Assembly: GCA_013298595.1 (NCBI GenBank)
Contig: JAAFIG010000021.1
Span: 1-64,000, forward strand
Direction of reading: 5' to 3'
Length of the DNA stretch: 64,000 nt
Origin: Deinococcales bacterium
GTDB lineage: Bacteria > Deinococcota > Deinococci > Deinococcales > JAAFIG01
Shown piece after piece: positions 44,565 through 53,449 of this stretch. Position 1 is the first letter of the stretch; each line of letters opens with the position of its first letter. The notes under the pieces were generated by a model. The model was not told the origin of the DNA, did not search any database, and saw nothing but the letters and a program-made list of their open reading frames with translations. A program made the translations under genes and the position numbers.

Positions 44565-45152
44565 CTAACGTTTAATTAAAGCAAATTCAAAAATCTTGGT
44601 TGGACGGTTCTTCTCGATGTTCATGTTTTCGGTGCGTAAACCAGTGAATAATTGGTTGTTCTCGAGTTTTAGAATGTCGAATTCTTGCGAGTAATCTTTG
44701 ACGTTAATCACGCCAAATGCCATGCAACCGGTAATGCTAATGTCGCGTTCAGTGTTGATTGGCAGTTTGCTGTCACCGCAACCAGCTTGGTTGAGAGCCG
44801 CTTGAATATCTGGAACATGGGCGGTGATGAATTTAGCAGTTTGACCCCAAGTGACTTTTAAGGTGTTGCTGTTGATGGCTTCGCCGAACGTGTAGGGTCC
44901 AATAATTTTGTTGGTGAACAACTGCACGTTACAAGCAGGGTCAGCAAAAATGGTGTATTTGAGTTGCCAAGTGCCTGTGGTGAAAACAAAATTGCGTTTA
45001 ATGAAGGCGGTATCAGAACCTAAGACAAATGTTTCGCACCCCTTACTTTCCCATGTACCAACAATATCGGTGTTCTTAAAAGCAGTTTGCTGAGCGGAAA
45101 CTTGAAGGGCAGCCAAACCAGCAACGATAGCAGCGAGAATAATTTTTTTCAT
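44565..45152 (-). CDS. Secreted protein, possibly APCDD1-like fold
   Basis: The protein of 195 residues has a signal peptide cut near V-S-A-Q. The mature part contains I-V-G-T-W-E-S-K-G-C-E-T, then F-V-F-T-T-G-T-W-Q and Y-T-I-F-A-D-P-A-C. This order of W, C, aromatic strand and D-P-x-C resembles the APCDD1 domain known from animal Wnt regulators. The match is from memory and weak. The ATG at 45152 has AAGGAG 6 bp upstream. Confidence 0.6.
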   Translation of the reverse strand: MKKIILAAIVAGLAALQVSAQQTAFKNTDIVGTWESKGCETFVLGSDTAFIKRNFVFTTGTWQLKYTIFADPACNVQLFTNKIIGPYTFGEAINSNTLKVTWGQTAKFITAHVPDIQAALNQAGCGDSKLPINTERDISITGCMAFGVINVKDYSQEFDILKLENNQLFTGLRTENMNIEKNRPTKIFEFALIKR

Positions 45153-45227
45153 AAGAACTCCTTTTTGGCAATACAATGCCGTCTCGAGGCGTGCAGCACT
45201 CTGAGTGAAGAGAAGATTTTGAGCGGA

Positions 45228-45261
45228 CTTGCTCGAGGAAAACTGTTTTTACTCGAGCAAG
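45228..45261. repeat. Inverted repeat built on two CTCGAG sites
   Basis: CTTGCTCGAG (45228-45237) and CTCGAGCAAG (45252-45261) form a perfect 10-bp stem around a 14-base loop with T's. It lies between the stop of the VOC gene and the secreted-protein promoter and may act as a terminator. Confidence 0.55.
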
Positions 45262-45275
45262 CGAGACTGGTTGAA

Positions 45276-45671
45276 TTAGCGGGGTGCGGGTTGTAACACA
45301 CTGATTAAATTGCCGTACAAGTCTTTGAGGTAAAATTGCCGTCCCCAGGGCATATTCTCTGGTTCGCCCATCAGTTCTACACCTTTTGCTTTGAATTCTG
45401 CGTGGGTTTTATCGGCATCATCGGTAGTGAAAACCAGCAGGGCAGTATCGCCAGCTTGTTTGCCAATTGCATTTTTTTGTTCTTCTGAAGCTGCCACATC
45501 CAAACTAATCTCTGGGTAATCCACACCAACTGGAGCAACGGTAATCCAACGTTGTTCTGGGGTGAATGGGACATCCATGCGTAACTCGAGTCCAAGGGAT
45601 TCTTGGTAGAACTGCAGGGCTTGATCTTGATTACTAACGAGAACTGTGATGTATGCGTATCCGTTTAACAT
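45276..45671 (-). CDS. VOC family protein (glyoxalase-like)
   Basis: The 131-residue VOC domain starts Y-I-T-V-L-V-S-N-Q-D-Q-A-L-Q-F-Y and ends with F-Y-L-K-D-L-Y-G-N-L-I-S-V. The typical E near the end is changed to S in this region, so metal binding may differ. It is downstream of the AraC gene (45777) on the same strand, so co-regulation is plausible. A GGAG-type site (AAAGGAGAAA) is before the ATG. Confidence 0.85.
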   Translation of the reverse strand: MLNGYAYITVLVSNQDQALQFYQESLGLELRMDVPFTPEQRWITVAPVGVDYPEISLDVAASEEQKNAIGKQAGDTALLVFTTDDADKTHAEFKAKGVELMGEPENMPWGRQFYLKDLYGNLISVLQPAPR

Positions 45672-45776
45672 GGTGTTTCTCCTTTAGGTGCTTTGTTTGG
45701 CGCTTTCCTTGGCGCTTGAAAAGAGTTTAATGGAGCAGGGGGCATGGGCGCTTATCCAAAATTGCTAAGTTTGAAA

Positions 45777-46676
45777 TCAGACTCGAGAAGCCAAACGGTA
45801 CTGAGTCGGTGCAACCCGAAACCGAGCTTTGAAATTCCTCGAGAATGTTCCGAGGCTATCAAAACCCAAGTCAAAACAAATGTCTGTCACGTCTTTATCG
45901 GTGTCGGTCAGCCATTTCTTAGCCAATTCAAGGCGTTTATGGGTGACAAATTGGTACGGGGCGAGTTCAAAGACTTGCTTAAAAAGACGCAAAAAGTGAT
46001 GCGGTGATAAGTTCACCACATCGGCAATGCTAAATAAATTGATTGGCTCGAGGAACGAGGCTTCAATAAAATCTCGGGCAATGTGTAAACGCCGAAATAA
46101 TTCTTCTCGAGTGCTGCGTTTTGCGGCTGGCAAACGCTCAATGTCTGCTTCGAGATTGCGATGCAGCACCAGTAAATGCTCAATAATCGGGTGCATCGCT
46201 TGCTCGAGCGGGTCTTGGCTGACTTCTGCCCAGATAAAGGCTCGTAAAACACCCATGAATTGCGATAAGCGCACATCCCGAGGGTAAGTGCGTTCGTAAA
46301 ACTCGAGTGGTAAACGCAAATCGGGGTTATCTAATTGTTTTTCTGGTGGTAATGCCGCTGCGCTGTACACATCTGCGCCCAGCCCCGTGCGGAAACGAAG
46401 CGTTAGCACTTCGGTATTATCTTCGATGCGGTGAGCATGACGCTGATTATCGTTCAGTAGCAAATACCGATCTGGTGTGACTGCAAACCGAGCGCGTCCG
46501 ACTTCGTGCAACTCGAGACCAGAAAAAACGCTGTACAAAGACAAAGATGTGGTATGCACAGGGATTTCTTGGGCGTTGCCTTTGGCATGAATTAAGACAT
46601 TCATCCACCCCTTTGGGTTAGGTGCGTCCAAACTGCGTCCAATGGTTTTTAGGGCGGCATAATCGGTTAAGAACAC
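45777..46676 (-). CDS. AraC family transcriptional regulator
   Basis: The 299-residue protein has an N-terminal cupin-like region (Y-L-L-L-N-D-N-Q-R-H near residue 72) and a C-terminal double HTH (I-A-D-V-V-N-L-S-P-H-H-F-L-R-L-F and V-T-D-I-C-F-D-L-G-F). The start is a GTG; TACAAT lies 5 bp upstream with GTGACA as a possible -35 box. The VOC gene downstream is a likely target. The inducer is unknown. Confidence 0.88.
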   Translation of the reverse strand: MFLTDYAALKTIGRSLDAPNPKGWMNVLIHAKGNAQEIPVHTTSLSLYSVFSGLELHEVGRARFAVTPDRYLLLNDNQRHAHRIEDNTEVLTLRFRTGLGADVYSAAALPPEKQLDNPDLRLPLEFYERTYPRDVRLSQFMGVLRAFIWAEVSQDPLEQAMHPIIEHLLVLHRNLEADIERLPAAKRSTREELFRRLHIARDFIEASFLEPINLFSIADVVNLSPHHFLRLFKQVFELAPYQFVTHKRLELAKKWLTDTDKDVTDICFDLGFDSLGTFSRNFKARFRVAPTQYRLASRV

Positions 46677-46846
46677 ACGGTATTGTAACTCGAGAGATTA
46701 TTGTGTCACTGCAAGCTACTGAACATGTTTGGGAATCAGCTTTTTTATTATGCAACCAGAAAACGAACTGACTCGAGACAGAGCATTAAGCAAATTCAAA
46801 CTTAAAACTCGAGTGCAATACCAAAGATGTTGCACAAGTCTTACAA

Positions 46847-47416
46847 TTACTGTATCGCTGCTCGTAAAAACAAAACGGTTTCTCTAACATATGTTTCGGT
46901 AGGGATACCCGTTTGCCCAATCAAACAATCGTAAGCCACACGATTTAAGGTGCTGTCTAATAATCTCACCAGTACACGTAAATCAGCACCTTGTCGCAAG
47001 AAACCACGGGTTTGGTCTTGCTCAAGTTTTTTGGTAAGCAAAGTCAAAACAGGGATACGTTGTGATTGACCTTGTGGTGTTTCCGAAAACAATAAGGCAT
47101 CCGTTTTCAAAAATCCAAGAATATCTTGGTAGGCACGACTGCTATTTAAGGCGACATGCAAAATTGTCTCGAGTTGCGCGACCAATGGTTGGTCTAGCAT
47201 CATCACATTGTGAATGGCTGTGGCAACTGAATCATTTAATTCTTGACCAAGTGCATCTATTAAAGAATTTTTTGAGTGAAAATAACGATAAAACGTACCT
47301 TGTGCCACACCTGCTAATCGAACGATTTCGGGTACGCTGACATCATCAAAGCGGCGTTGAGAGAATAAATTACGAGCCGCTTCAATGATGCGTTGACGTT
47401 TGTCAGATACAATCAC
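46847..47416 (-). CDS. TetR family transcriptional regulator
   Basis: The 189-residue protein has an N-terminal HTH (R-I-I-E-A-A-R-N-L-F-S-Q-R-R-F, then V-A-Q-G-T-F-Y-R-Y-F). The start is GTG. It is the last gene of a minus-strand operon with the SCP2 and monooxygenase-like genes, and a strong tandem operator lies before the first gene. It is probably an autoregulated repressor of that operon. Confidence 0.9.
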   Translation of the reverse strand: MIVSDKRQRIIEAARNLFSQRRFDDVSVPEIVRLAGVAQGTFYRYFHSKNSLIDALGQELNDSVATAIHNVMMLDQPLVAQLETILHVALNSSRAYQDILGFLKTDALLFSETPQGQSQRIPVLTLLTKKLEQDQTRGFLRQGADLRVLVRLLDSTLNRVAYDCLIGQTGIPTETYVRETVLFLRAAIQ

Positions 47417-47477
47417 AGGTGTAGCCTATCGCAAATCGGACTTAGCGTGCTAAATGTCTTTTAGGGTTATGAATTGG

Positions 47478-47816
47478 CTAAGCAGATTTCAAAAGCCTAT
47501 CAAGAGCTAAGGCTTCACGCATATTGCCCTCGAGTTTCATACGACCTGTTACCATACCAGCCATTGGGTGCAATTTCCCCAGCACCAAGGCTGCAAAATC
47601 AGCACTGGTTAAACTGACTTTGAATTTGGCTTCTAAGCCATGCTGTGAAGGGTTGCCTGTTAGCCAGCCTTGGATTAAACCAGCTTGTGCAGCTAATGTG
47701 AAGTCTTGGGTTGTATCTGTAAAATAAAAAGCAATGATTGTGTTGAGTTGAGCTAACGTGGTTGGTGTGAGTTTTGCTTTGAGTTGCTCGAGCGCTGTCT
47801 GTAATGTTGGGTTCAT
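47478..47816 (-). CDS. SCP2 sterol-binding domain protein
   Basis: The 112-residue protein matches the SCP2 fold, which binds lipids in a hydrophobic tunnel: the strand-rich middle, then G-K-L-H-P-M-A-G-M-V-T-G-R-M-K-L-E-G-N near residue 82. It lies 14 bp after the monooxygenase-like gene and 61 bp before tetR. A role with a lipophilic substrate or inducer is plausible. Confidence 0.85.
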   Translation of the reverse strand: MNPTLQTALEQLKAKLTPTTLAQLNTIIAFYFTDTTQDFTLAAQAGLIQGWLTGNPSQHGLEAKFKVSLTSADFAALVLGKLHPMAGMVTGRMKLEGNMREALALDRLLKSA

Positions 47817-47830
47817 GGTTTTTCCTTTTT

Positions 47831-48448
47831 CTATGAATGGGCAGCAAAAGCCAGTGTGTAAAACCGAAAATCTGGGCTAGCAATTTGAATGGTTTCTTCA
47901 AGATTGATGTCCTCGTCTGCCATGCTACTGATGGCGGTTATTAAGTCGGCTTCACTGTCCCATAAGCTGTAATTAACGGCGCATTCACCATCAAGACTAC
48001 GATGAAAGTTGGCACTGCGATACCCCACAAAATCAAGTGAAATTTTTTCGTTGTTAGCAATGACCAACTCGAGTAAACGGTGTTGTTTTGTGGGTAAAGT
48101 AGAAATTTCATTGATGAAAGTTACACCTTGATAATCATTCGTAATCACACTGATTGCTTCTGGGCTGCGGTCATGGGTGTAAAACACTTCATAGGTGCGG
48201 ATATTGTGTTCAAATTGGCTGGTGAATACTGGAAGATTGTGGTTTTTTTGCCATTGAATGTAACTGCAAATGCGACTGTGGTCGGTGGAAGATAACAAGT
48301 TAATGGCTACAAACCCAGAAGTACCAACAAAGTGTTCAGCTTGTTTTTTGAGTGCTTGTAGTGCATTTTCGTGTTGGTCGTCTGACAAATGGAAAAAACC
48401 AATTTGTGTGGTAAGGGTGATGTTTTTTTCGATAAGGGTTGGATTCAT
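47831..48448 (-). CDS. Tandem antibiotic-biosynthesis-monooxygenase-like protein
   Basis: The 205-residue protein appears to have two ferredoxin-like ABM domains. The first has F-V-G-T-S-G-F-V-A-I-N-L-L and Y-I-Q-W, and the second has S-A-N-F-H-R-S-L-D-G and Y-S-L-W-D-S. ABM proteins oxidise aromatic polyketides or degrade heme without cofactors. An AAGGAG site lies 6 bp before the ATG. It heads the TetR operon. Confidence 0.75.
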   Translation of the reverse strand: MNPTLIEKNITLTTQIGFFHLSDDQHENALQALKKQAEHFVGTSGFVAINLLSSTDHSRICSYIQWQKNHNLPVFTSQFEHNIRTYEVFYTHDRSPEAISVITNDYQGVTFINEISTLPTKQHRLLELVIANNEKISLDFVGYRSANFHRSLDGECAVNYSLWDSEADLITAISSMADEDINLEETIQIASPDFRFYTLAFAAHS

Positions 48449-48462
48449 AAAATACTCCTTTT

Positions 48463-48510
48463 ACTAGAATGACAGTCATTCTAGTAAATTGTAATGACAG
48501 TCATTCTAGT
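48463..48510 (-). promoter_or_regulatory. Tandem TetR-type operator
   Basis: ACTAGAATGAC-A-GTCATTCTAGT at 48463-48485 is a perfect 23-bp palindrome. A second copy of the core plus right arm, AATGACAGTCATTCTAGT, lies at 48493-48510, with centres 25 bp apart. TACAAT between them (minus strand) may be the -10 box. The layout predicts cooperative repression by the TetR protein at 46847. Confidence 0.85.
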
Positions 48511-48580
48511 TTTGTGTATTCGGTAATACCTCAAGGATTCACCACCAGCATCAGGTTTGTTGAGTCGCAAACTCGAGTGA

Positions 48581-49192
48581 CTAGTCTGTGACAGCAAGTC
48601 GCACACCCAAAGCCGCAAAAATAACCGCAAACGACCTACGAAGCCAAAACAGGGTTTTAGGTGATTGCAACACAAAATTTCGCACTGCACTAGCAAGAAC
48701 ACCGTAGACCACAAAAACAATCAGGGTAATTAGCATAAAAACAGCACTGAGCAACAAGAAAATCCCAATTGGCGAGTCGGAATCTCGAGGAATAAATAGT
48801 GGTAAGAACGCCAAAAAGAAAATGGTTAATTTGGGATTGAGGATATTGAGTAAAAACGCCTTCACTGCAATCTGCCAAGCGCTTTTGCTCGAGCCAGCCG
48901 AATTAAACGTCAGGGCGTTATTATCGCGCCACATTTGCCATGCCAAATACAACAAGTACGCTGCACCAACAAATTTAAGCAATTGAAAAACCACTGCACT
49001 GATATGTAGCACCAATGTAAGCCCCAAAATACTTGCCAGTAAATGCGGCAAAATACCAGCCGTACAACCAACGGCGGCAGCAATACTGGCACGCCAACCC
49101 AGAAAAATACCTGTGGAAATCGTGTAAATTGCACCAGTACCAGGAATTAACACCACAATCAAAGAAGTCAGTAAAAACTCAGCATTCAACAC
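48581..49192 (-). CDS. LysE/RhtB family exporter
   Basis: The protein of 203 residues has about six membrane helices and the LysE signature (P-G-T-G-A-I-Y-T, then G-W-R-A-S-I-A-A-A-V-G and A-F-L-L-N-I-L-N-P-K). It exports amino acids or similar small solutes. I chose the GTG at 49192 because AGGAGG lies 6 bp upstream. The next gene upstream is an AraC regulator 36 bp away, so the two form an operon. Confidence 0.9.
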   Translation of the reverse strand: MLNAEFLLTSLIVVLIPGTGAIYTISTGIFLGWRASIAAAVGCTAGILPHLLASILGLTLVLHISAVVFQLLKFVGAAYLLYLAWQMWRDNNALTFNSAGSSKSAWQIAVKAFLLNILNPKLTIFFLAFLPLFIPRDSDSPIGIFLLLSAVFMLITLIVFVVYGVLASAVRNFVLQSPKTLFWLRRSFAVIFAALGVRLAVTD

Positions 49193-49228
49193 ATTAAGCC
49201 TCCTGCTCGAGTCTCGAGCAAACAAAGC

Positions 49229-50080
49229 CTACTGTGGCAAGCTGTACGCGTCTTGTACGCTCTTGCGGTACTGGGCGGGCGTAACTGCCCAAAGTCGTTT
49301 GAACCAGCGCGTTAAATGGCTCTGATCGGTAAAACCACAAGCCAAAGCAACCTCGGCAATACCCTGTCCCTCGAGTAATAATTTCTTGGCATTTCGCACC
49401 CGAACCTGACGCAAAAACGCATGAGGCGCAATACCAACGGTTTTGGTAAAAACATGAACCAAATGAAACCGATTCAAACCCGTGACTCGAGAAAGAGCAT
49501 CCAAAGAAACATCTGCCGAAAAATTTTCCTCGAGAAACTGTTTCATTAGCGTCACGGCTCGAGGTTCACGCCCAAATTTCCGTGGTCGCAGATTCACATC
49601 AGCATAACGCTCAATAAAACGCGCCAGCACAGATTGCAATAAAGTCTCAGACTCGAGCAGCGAAGTATCTGGCTTCTCGAGCAACCGATGCAAATGCAAA
49701 AAATCTTGTGCAACCACATCATCCGAAATCACACCCGACTGAAAAAACGGCAAGCCTCGAGAACACCCAGATACATCCGACACAACACCCTCGAGGAAAC
49801 TTGGCTCGAGATAAAACATTCGATAACCCCAACCCTCGAGCGTCACAGGCTGCCCTGTATGCGGTTCATCAGGAATACACAAATTAATCTGCCCTCGAGC
49901 CGCCACGATGTTTTCACCACGGTAGAAATACCCAAGAGCGCCATGTTCAATCACACCAATTGCGTACTGCTCATGCGTATGCAAAGGAAACGACTGCGTA
50001 AGATGCTGACTGCGCAAAAGTTCCAAGTTATGAAGTCTTGGAATTCGCCAGATTTTAGAGATGGGTGGGGCGGGAAGCAT
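49229..50080 (-). CDS. AraC family regulator with cupin domain
   Basis: The 283-residue protein has an AraC-type cupin (L-H-T-H-E-Q-Y-A-I-G near residue 33) and a C-terminal double HTH (L-D-A-L-S-R-V-T-G-L-N-R-F-H-L and I-A-E-V-A-L-A-C-G-F-T-D-Q-S-H). It is encoded just before a LysE exporter, a frequent arrangement in which the regulator senses the exported amino acid. TATCAT lies 7 bp before the ATG. Confidence 0.9.
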   Translation of the reverse strand: MLPAPPISKIWRIPRLHNLELLRSQHLTQSFPLHTHEQYAIGVIEHGALGYFYRGENIVAARGQINLCIPDEPHTGQPVTLEGWGYRMFYLEPSFLEGVVSDVSGCSRGLPFFQSGVISDDVVAQDFLHLHRLLEKPDTSLLESETLLQSVLARFIERYADVNLRPRKFGREPRAVTLMKQFLEENFSADVSLDALSRVTGLNRFHLVHVFTKTVGIAPHAFLRQVRVRNAKKLLLEGQGIAEVALACGFTDQSHLTRWFKRLWAVTPAQYRKSVQDAYSLPQ

Positions 50081-50134
50081 TGCGGCAATGATACCGAATT
50101 TTCTCGAGAAAAAATTGAAGAATAACTCGCATGA

Positions 50135-50323
50135 TTATTGTGGCGGCAACCCAAAACGCTGACGAACTTCTTGTGAGGTAAAATGCCGTCCTGCATCAAT
50201 ATCAGCTTGACCAGCTTCAACAGCTTGATGTACATAAATCGCGTACTGTAAATCTTCCCATGTTGCATCGTCAGGCAACTGCTCGAGCAAACGCTGGGCT
50301 TGTTCACGAATCAGGGTTTTCAT
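50135..50323 (-). CDS. Small antitoxin-like protein without a toxin partner
   Basis: The 62-residue protein has an opening helix and the motif L-P-D-D-A-T-W-E-D-L-Q-Y-A-I-Y-V, then A-G-R-H-F-T-S-Q-E-V-R-Q-R-F-G-L. This pattern is common in type II antitoxins paired with ParE/RelE toxins. No toxin gene is beside it: the neighbours are an AraC and a MerR gene. TATCTT lies 7 bp before the ATG at 50323, chosen over upstream in-frame starts that lie in noncoding sequence. Confidence 0.7.
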   Translation of the reverse strand: MKTLIREQAQRLLEQLPDDATWEDLQYAIYVHQAVEAGQADIDAGRHFTSQEVRQRFGLPPQ

Positions 50324-50475
50324 GGGTATAAAGATACAACTAGAACTTAAAAGTAGCAAGAAAATAATGTAATTCGAGATTAAACCCCAACCCATAGTTC
50401 TTTTACAAAAGATACTACGCCATGTCCGAAATAAATCGCTTGACTTCGAGTGAACTCTAAGGTTTAAGGTTAGGT

Positions 50476-50853
50476 ATGTCCATTGATTATTCAATTGCAG
50501 AAATTTCACAGCGAACAAAGCTAAGTGACCATACACTGCGTTACTACGAGCAAATAGGACTTATTGGACCTATTTTTCGCACAAAAGCGGGGTATCGTCG
50601 CTATCAGCAAAAAGACATTGAAGCCATTGAATTTGTTAAACATCTTCGGGCAACGGGGATGTCTGTTGCAGATATGACACGAATGGGTGAGTTGCGTGCT
50701 CAAGGTCTTCATACACAAGCAACTCGGATGCAGATTCTTTTTAACCATCGCAACGCTGTGCGATTACAAATCAACGAATTAGAAGCTAACTTAATTGCAA
50801 TAGAAGATAAATTAGCTTCACATGGCTGGATCATTAATACAAAGGAATCATGA
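50476..50853 (+). CDS. MerR family transcriptional regulator
   Basis: The 125-residue protein is a short MerR type: I-A-E-I-S-Q-R-T-K-L-S-D-H-T-L-R-Y-Y-E near the start, K-A-G-Y-R-R-Y near residue 38, then a dimer helix. There are no C-terminal cysteines, so it is not a metal sensor of the MerR/CueR kind. It overlaps the hydrolase region downstream and probably controls it. The pair lacks CTCGAG completely. Confidence 0.9.
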   Translation: MSIDYSIAEISQRTKLSDHTLRYYEQIGLIGPIFRTKAGYRRYQQKDIEAIEFVKHLRATGMSVADMTRMGELRAQGLHTQATRMQILFNHRNAVRLQINELEANLIAIEDKLASHGWIINTKES

Positions 50854-50855
50854 CA

Positions 50856-51734
50856 ATGAAAACACTAAAATCTTTCTTCAAAAGTGAAGCTGGCATCATT
50901 CATTACGAAATTCAGGGTGATGGTTTTCCTGTTTTAGTTGTACCAGGTGGTCCGGGTTCAAGTCATGGTAAGTTTCCCGAACTTGCTGCACATCATAAAG
51001 TTGTATATTTTGACCCACTTGGAACGGGTCAATCAGATCGTCTTGTTAACCAGCAGAGTTATACGGTGGAGCTATATGCAAAAACCATGTTGCAATTGCT
51101 CGATCACCTTGGTATTCAAACAACGCATGTGCTAGGAGTGTCCTTTGGAGGTATTCCTGCGGCTGAGTTTGCTGCGTCTTATCCTGAGCGGGTCACATCA
51201 TTGATTCTTTCCAATGCACAAGTAGATGCCCAAAGTTGGCAGTTGGGAAATATAGATGCCTTTAATCACCATATTCGTCATCAATACCCAGAAGTATGGG
51301 AAAAAATTATGAATCTCCGAGCGGCAGGAGTCTTATCAAATGACCCACGTTATCAAGACCTTTTAGCACTTCCCAATAAACAGATGTTGTGGGCTGGCGT
51401 TGACCCAATTGCACTTCCTCCAAGTGAGGAGGAAACATTTGATGAACACACGTATTTGGCATTTATTGGGAATGACCCTGAGTGGACAATCAATGGAACA
51501 TTGTCTGGTCACACGGTTTTGGATCGGCTTGCTCATTTGGGATTACCAACTTTGATTCTGACAGGTCGGCGCGATTTAATGTCTTCTCCTGCATTAGCAA
51601 AACGCATTGTAGATGCGTTATTGCCAAGCAAAACAACGCAAGTGATTTTTGAACGGTCTGCACATCGCCCTTGGGCTGAAGAACCAGATAGTTATTTTAA
51701 TTTGCTATATACGTTTATGGAACGCCTATCGTAA
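50856..51734 (+). CDS. Alpha/beta hydrolase (proline iminopeptidase-like)
   Basis: The protein of 292 residues has the oxyanion region V-P-G-G-P-G-S near residue 30, the nucleophile elbow G-V-S-F-G-G near 97 and a late S-A-H-R catalytic histidine region. V-P-G-G-P-G is typical of proline iminopeptidase-like enzymes. I chose the ATG at 50856, 9 bp after AGGA; an ATG at 50850 overlaps the merR stop. The substrate is unknown. Codon use looks foreign. Confidence 0.87.
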   Translation: MKTLKSFFKSEAGIIHYEIQGDGFPVLVVPGGPGSSHGKFPELAAHHKVVYFDPLGTGQSDRLVNQQSYTVELYAKTMLQLLDHLGIQTTHVLGVSFGGIPAAEFAASYPERVTSLILSNAQVDAQSWQLGNIDAFNHHIRHQYPEVWEKIMNLRAAGVLSNDPRYQDLLALPNKQMLWAGVDPIALPPSEEETFDEHTYLAFIGNDPEWTINGTLSGHTVLDRLAHLGLPTLILTGRRDLMSSPALAKRIVDALLPSKTTQVIFERSAHRPWAEEPDSYFNLLYTFMERLS

Positions 51735-51846
51735 AATAATTTTTACGACAGATTTGCCATAAACTTTGCTCGAGCAGAAAAGAAACTCACATTTGAAGGG
51801 TACACCAACTAATGTCAATATTCACTTTTCCTGAAATAAATTAATT

Positions 51847-53271
51847 CTAAGGCAGAATCTCGAGGGTACGGATTTTATTGAATCCTGTTTGGCTTTCCCA
51901 AACACCTTGATTAGCCAGTCGAATCGCAAATTCACTTCTGTTTTTTAAGTTTGTTTCAGGGTCAAAAAGATGCAGAAGCACGTCGTACTGACCTGCTTCT
52001 AAGTTACTTGGTAGCGTTAAAGTCGTCTCGAGTTGCGTGGTCTGACCAGCTATCCAGAATCGTGGGTCAAGCAAACGATTTTCTGGGATGCCCCGCCCAT
52101 CGGTAATGTTGAGGATATACGTTTTTTTGCCACGCAGAACCAGCGCCAATCCTCGAGGGTTAAAAGGCACAGCAAATCCTGTGTTTTTTAGACTGATTTT
52201 TAAACTGAGTTTTTCACTTGCTTTGATTGCATTGGGCATGGTGGTCTCGAGTAATTCAAAACGGTAGCCTAGTCGGCGTTTAATGTCTTCTAAACACCCT
52301 TCTTTTTGCCATCTGGCGTAGACATCGATGTGGTAGCCACGGTTTAAGGCGGTGTATTTCATGCGTTGCAAATCGAGTAACGCGTTTTCACAACCAATAA
52401 AGGGTTGCGCTTCGGTGTTGGCATTGCAAGTTTCGCCTCCTTGGGGTAAGAACCGATTGTCTGACTCGAGAAAGGCTTTGATGGATTCTCGAGCTTCAGC
52501 ATTTTCTGGATACGTGCCCCAATCGGTTTTGGAAGCTAAGAAACAATCGTTGTGAGCACCAACTCGAGCTTGGTCTGAACCCGTAAAGGCTTTTGTGGTA
52601 TCTAACGGAGCTGTTCCAAAAATTTGTTGTTTATGCTTTGGATAACGCAGTGCCAGCATTCTTGTTTTTGGTAGGATTTGCAGTATTCGTTGCACAATCT
52701 GGGTTGATGCGGCATTGACTCCATTAGAACCAACCAGTTGATTGGTGGAGCTGTGCCATTCGCCCCATGCGCCAATAAAACCTGCTTCCATAAAATCCAG
52801 AATATCGGCATTATTCTTGAGTAACGGCTCGAGTTGATCGAGGTGCGAAAGTACGCGTTCTAACGAGGCATCAGGGTCTTTGTATGGGTACGACCCGCCT
52901 TCTGGGAAGTTGTACGTGAAACGCGGAATGATTTTCAGACCTGCATCTCTGACTTTGGTAAATTCGGTATTCAAAAAAGCCAACGCTTCTGGGCTAATGG
53001 CGGTTTCGAGGAATTCATCGAGCATGATGTACAAACGCAGGGTCGAAACACCTTCGGCTCGAGCTTGACGCAACGAATTGGTGTTTAGTGGGTTTAATTT
53101 TGTTCCACGATCCATCAAACCTTCTTGTTGATAAAATCCGCGTTCTGGGTTGGCAAAATTTTCCAAACTTGGTTGGTATGTCTGGGTGCGGAGAACAGGA
53201 GCAGATGTGGGCGCAGCCGAGGCACAAGCGCAAATAACGCCGAGTAACAAGAAAAGTTGGTGCTTTTTCAT
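51847..53271 (-). CDS. DUF4874/DUF4832 domain secreted protein
   Basis: The 474-residue protein has a signal peptide, then the DUF4874 start F-A-N-P-E-R-G-F-Y near residue 39 with a TIM-barrel-like domain (R-L-Y-I-M-L-D-E-F, later G-A-W-G-E-W). A C-terminal DUF4832 beta domain follows. Such proteins are thought to be glycoside hydrolase-like, but no substrate is known. TAATCT ends 6 bp before the ATG. Confidence 0.85.
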   Translation of the reverse strand: MKKHQLFLLLGVICACASAAPTSAPVLRTQTYQPSLENFANPERGFYQQEGLMDRGTKLNPLNTNSLRQARAEGVSTLRLYIMLDEFLETAISPEALAFLNTEFTKVRDAGLKIIPRFTYNFPEGGSYPYKDPDASLERVLSHLDQLEPLLKNNADILDFMEAGFIGAWGEWHSSTNQLVGSNGVNAASTQIVQRILQILPKTRMLALRYPKHKQQIFGTAPLDTTKAFTGSDQARVGAHNDCFLASKTDWGTYPENAEARESIKAFLESDNRFLPQGGETCNANTEAQPFIGCENALLDLQRMKYTALNRGYHIDVYARWQKEGCLEDIKRRLGYRFELLETTMPNAIKASEKLSLKISLKNTGFAVPFNPRGLALVLRGKKTYILNITDGRGIPENRLLDPRFWIAGQTTQLETTLTLPSNLEAGQYDVLLHLFDPETNLKNRSEFAIRLANQGVWESQTGFNKIRTLEILP

Positions 53272-53449
53272 GACTCAAGATTATGCGGTTCAATTCCCAA
53301 TGGTATGAGTCACCTGTGAAGTATTTTACGAACGAATTTTCTCGAGTTGAAATTCCGATTCGCTCGGCTAGAAACCAATAGTATTTGTAATTCAATTAAA
53401 ACAGGTTTTGTATCAACTTCAAGTCATATTGACCAAAGGAAGTTTGCTT

